Assembly (NCBI GenBank): GCA_022842185.1
Contig: JALHQB010000027.1
Coordinates: forward strand, 19,351-59,489
Origin: Acetobacteraceae bacterium
Lineage (GTDB): Bacteria; Pseudomonadota; Alphaproteobacteria; Acetobacterales; Acetobacteraceae
Direction of reading: 5' to 3'
DNA length: 40,139 bases
Made by a program: the position numbers and the translations under genes. This document shows, in pieces, positions 39,541 to 40,139 of this stretch (positions are counted from its first letter, which is position 1; each line of letters opens with the position of its first letter). The notes below the pieces were generated by a model, which saw only the letters and a list, made by a program, of their open reading frames with translations, had not been told where the DNA came from and ran no database searches.

Positions 39541-40139
39541 TTGGTCTCACCCTCATGCGCCATGGCGACGGCTTCCAGCGCTTCCTCCGTCTCATCCTCC
39601 AGGCTGCGGGACCCGAGCAGCGCATCGAGCGACGCCCCCTGCCCGCAGATCAGCGCCAGAGTGCCTTCCAGCATCAGCACCAGGCAGGCGGCCAGGAAGG
39701 CGGTGATGCCGAACGCCCAGATGCCCTGCGGCCACACCATCAGGATGCGCAGCGCGGAATTGTCATGCGCGTCGAACAGCGCGCTTTCATCCACCAATTC
39801 CCAGGCGGACCAGACGAACAGCACGGACAGTGCCGTCAGCAGCGCGAGCGAAAACAGATGCAGCGGCGCGCGCAGCCGCACCGGCAGTCGCGTCATGAAC
39901 ACATCCACACGGATATGCGCGCGGCGGAACAGCGTATGCGCGAGCGACCACGCAATGCCGCCGGCCAACAGGTATCCCGTGATCTCGACCGTCGCCTGGG
40001 ATGAAAACCCCAGGAACGAACGCGCCACGATGTCGAAGGTGATGAACAGGGCGCAGACCACATAGGCCCAGCCCGCGACATGGGCCATGACCGACGCCAC
40101 CGCCGCCGCCCCGCGCCGCAGCGCGCGGGCGGCGCGCAG
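39537..40139 (-). CDS. dctQ: TRAP transporter small permease (partial)
   Basis: At least 200 aa; the frame is open to the window end, and the upstream residues (LRAARALRRGAAAVASVMAH) look like a normal DctQ start region, so the true start probably lies outside. Four membrane segments are visible: WAYVVCALFITFDIVARSFL, TVEITGYLLAGGIAWSLAHT, LHLFSLALLTALSVLFVWSA and GIWAFGITAFLAACLVLMLE, with the conserved RRAHIRVDVF loop. The tail SLEDETEEALEAVAMAHEGE is acidic and cytoplasmic. Its stop overlaps the dctM start (GTGA). GTG 40100 is the first start codon inside the window if the gene is not cut. Confidence 0.88.
   Translation of the reverse strand: MRAARALRRGAAAVASVMAHVAGWAYVVCALFITFDIVARSFLGFSSQATVEITGYLLAGGIAWSLAHTLFRRAHIRVDVFMTRLPVRLRAPLHLFSLALLTALSVLFVWSAWELVDESALFDAHDNSALRILMVWPQGIWAFGITAFLAACLVLMLEGTLALICGQGASLDALLGSRSLEDETEEALEAVAMAHEGETK

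Overview
The window is very GC-rich DNA (apart from one stretch near 7.4-9.3 kb) with dense, short-spaced bacterial genes. The gene set points to an alphaproteobacterium, most likely Acetobacteraceae of the Roseomonas type: a GapR/DUF2312 protein, a glycerate kinase next to pyruvate kinase, the ligase-associated repair cassette, many solute-binding proteins and TRAP parts, and an IS5-derived domain protein. The genus is inference from family composition; there is no rRNA gene to confirm it. I saw no tRNA, rRNA, CRISPR array or intact insertion sequence.

Layout. 1-61 is an odd A/G/C/T homopolymer block. 131-2308 holds a TerB-like protein and a minus-strand operon (DUF1244, GapR-like, DOPA dioxygenase-like). 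2487-5482 holds glycerate 2-kinase and a pyruvate kinase carrying an N-terminal Cro/YdaS-like helix-turn-helix. 5565-7313 holds a tiny lipoprotein divergent from an L,D-transpeptidase. 7.4-9.3 kb is an AT-richer island with two overlapping genes of unknown function, followed by a protein made only of an IS5-type N-terminal domain. 10-14.2 kb (minus) holds a 2-hydroxyacid dehydrogenase, Ada, a TPR protein and GlcF. 14.3-19 kb holds a DUF4239 membrane protein, an Fbp-type iron permease and, convergent to it, fbpA-bfd-bfr. 19-21.5 kb holds an HpcH/HpaI aldolase and a peptide-type solute-binding protein. 21.6-27.6 kb is the ligase/exonuclease and Lhr-like helicase/phosphoesterase DNA-repair cassette, arranged as two divergent pairs. 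27.6-30.4 kb holds GFA, sulfotransferase and M20 amidohydrolase genes. 30.5-33.2 kb holds a small unknown, a Bug-type binding protein and a D-aminoacylase. 33.4-40.1 kb is a minus-strand operon of TRAP permeases, HyuA, HyuB, a MaoC-like protein and a CMD-family protein.

How the parts work together. Glycerate kinase and pyruvate kinase form the lower glycerate pathway (glycerate to 2-phosphoglycerate, then PEP to pyruvate); GlcF and the 2-hydroxyacid dehydrogenase could feed glyoxylate or hydroxypyruvate into it. The iron block couples uptake (FbpA/FbpB) with storage and release (Bfr/Bfd). The right end looks like uptake and hydrolysis of N-acyl, N-carbamoyl or cyclic-amide compounds.

Most notable observations: (1) the HTH-pyruvate kinase fusion, with a second in-frame start and good ribosome binding site exactly where the catalytic protein begins; (2) two CTTA-N7-TAAG inverted repeats, 42 bp apart centre to centre, in the short gap just upstream of it, one overlapping the ribosome binding site; (3) a mosaic palindromic repeat family lying in convergent gene gaps, one copy carrying a 102-bp TA-flanked insert absent from its sister copy; (4) the AT-rich two-gene island.
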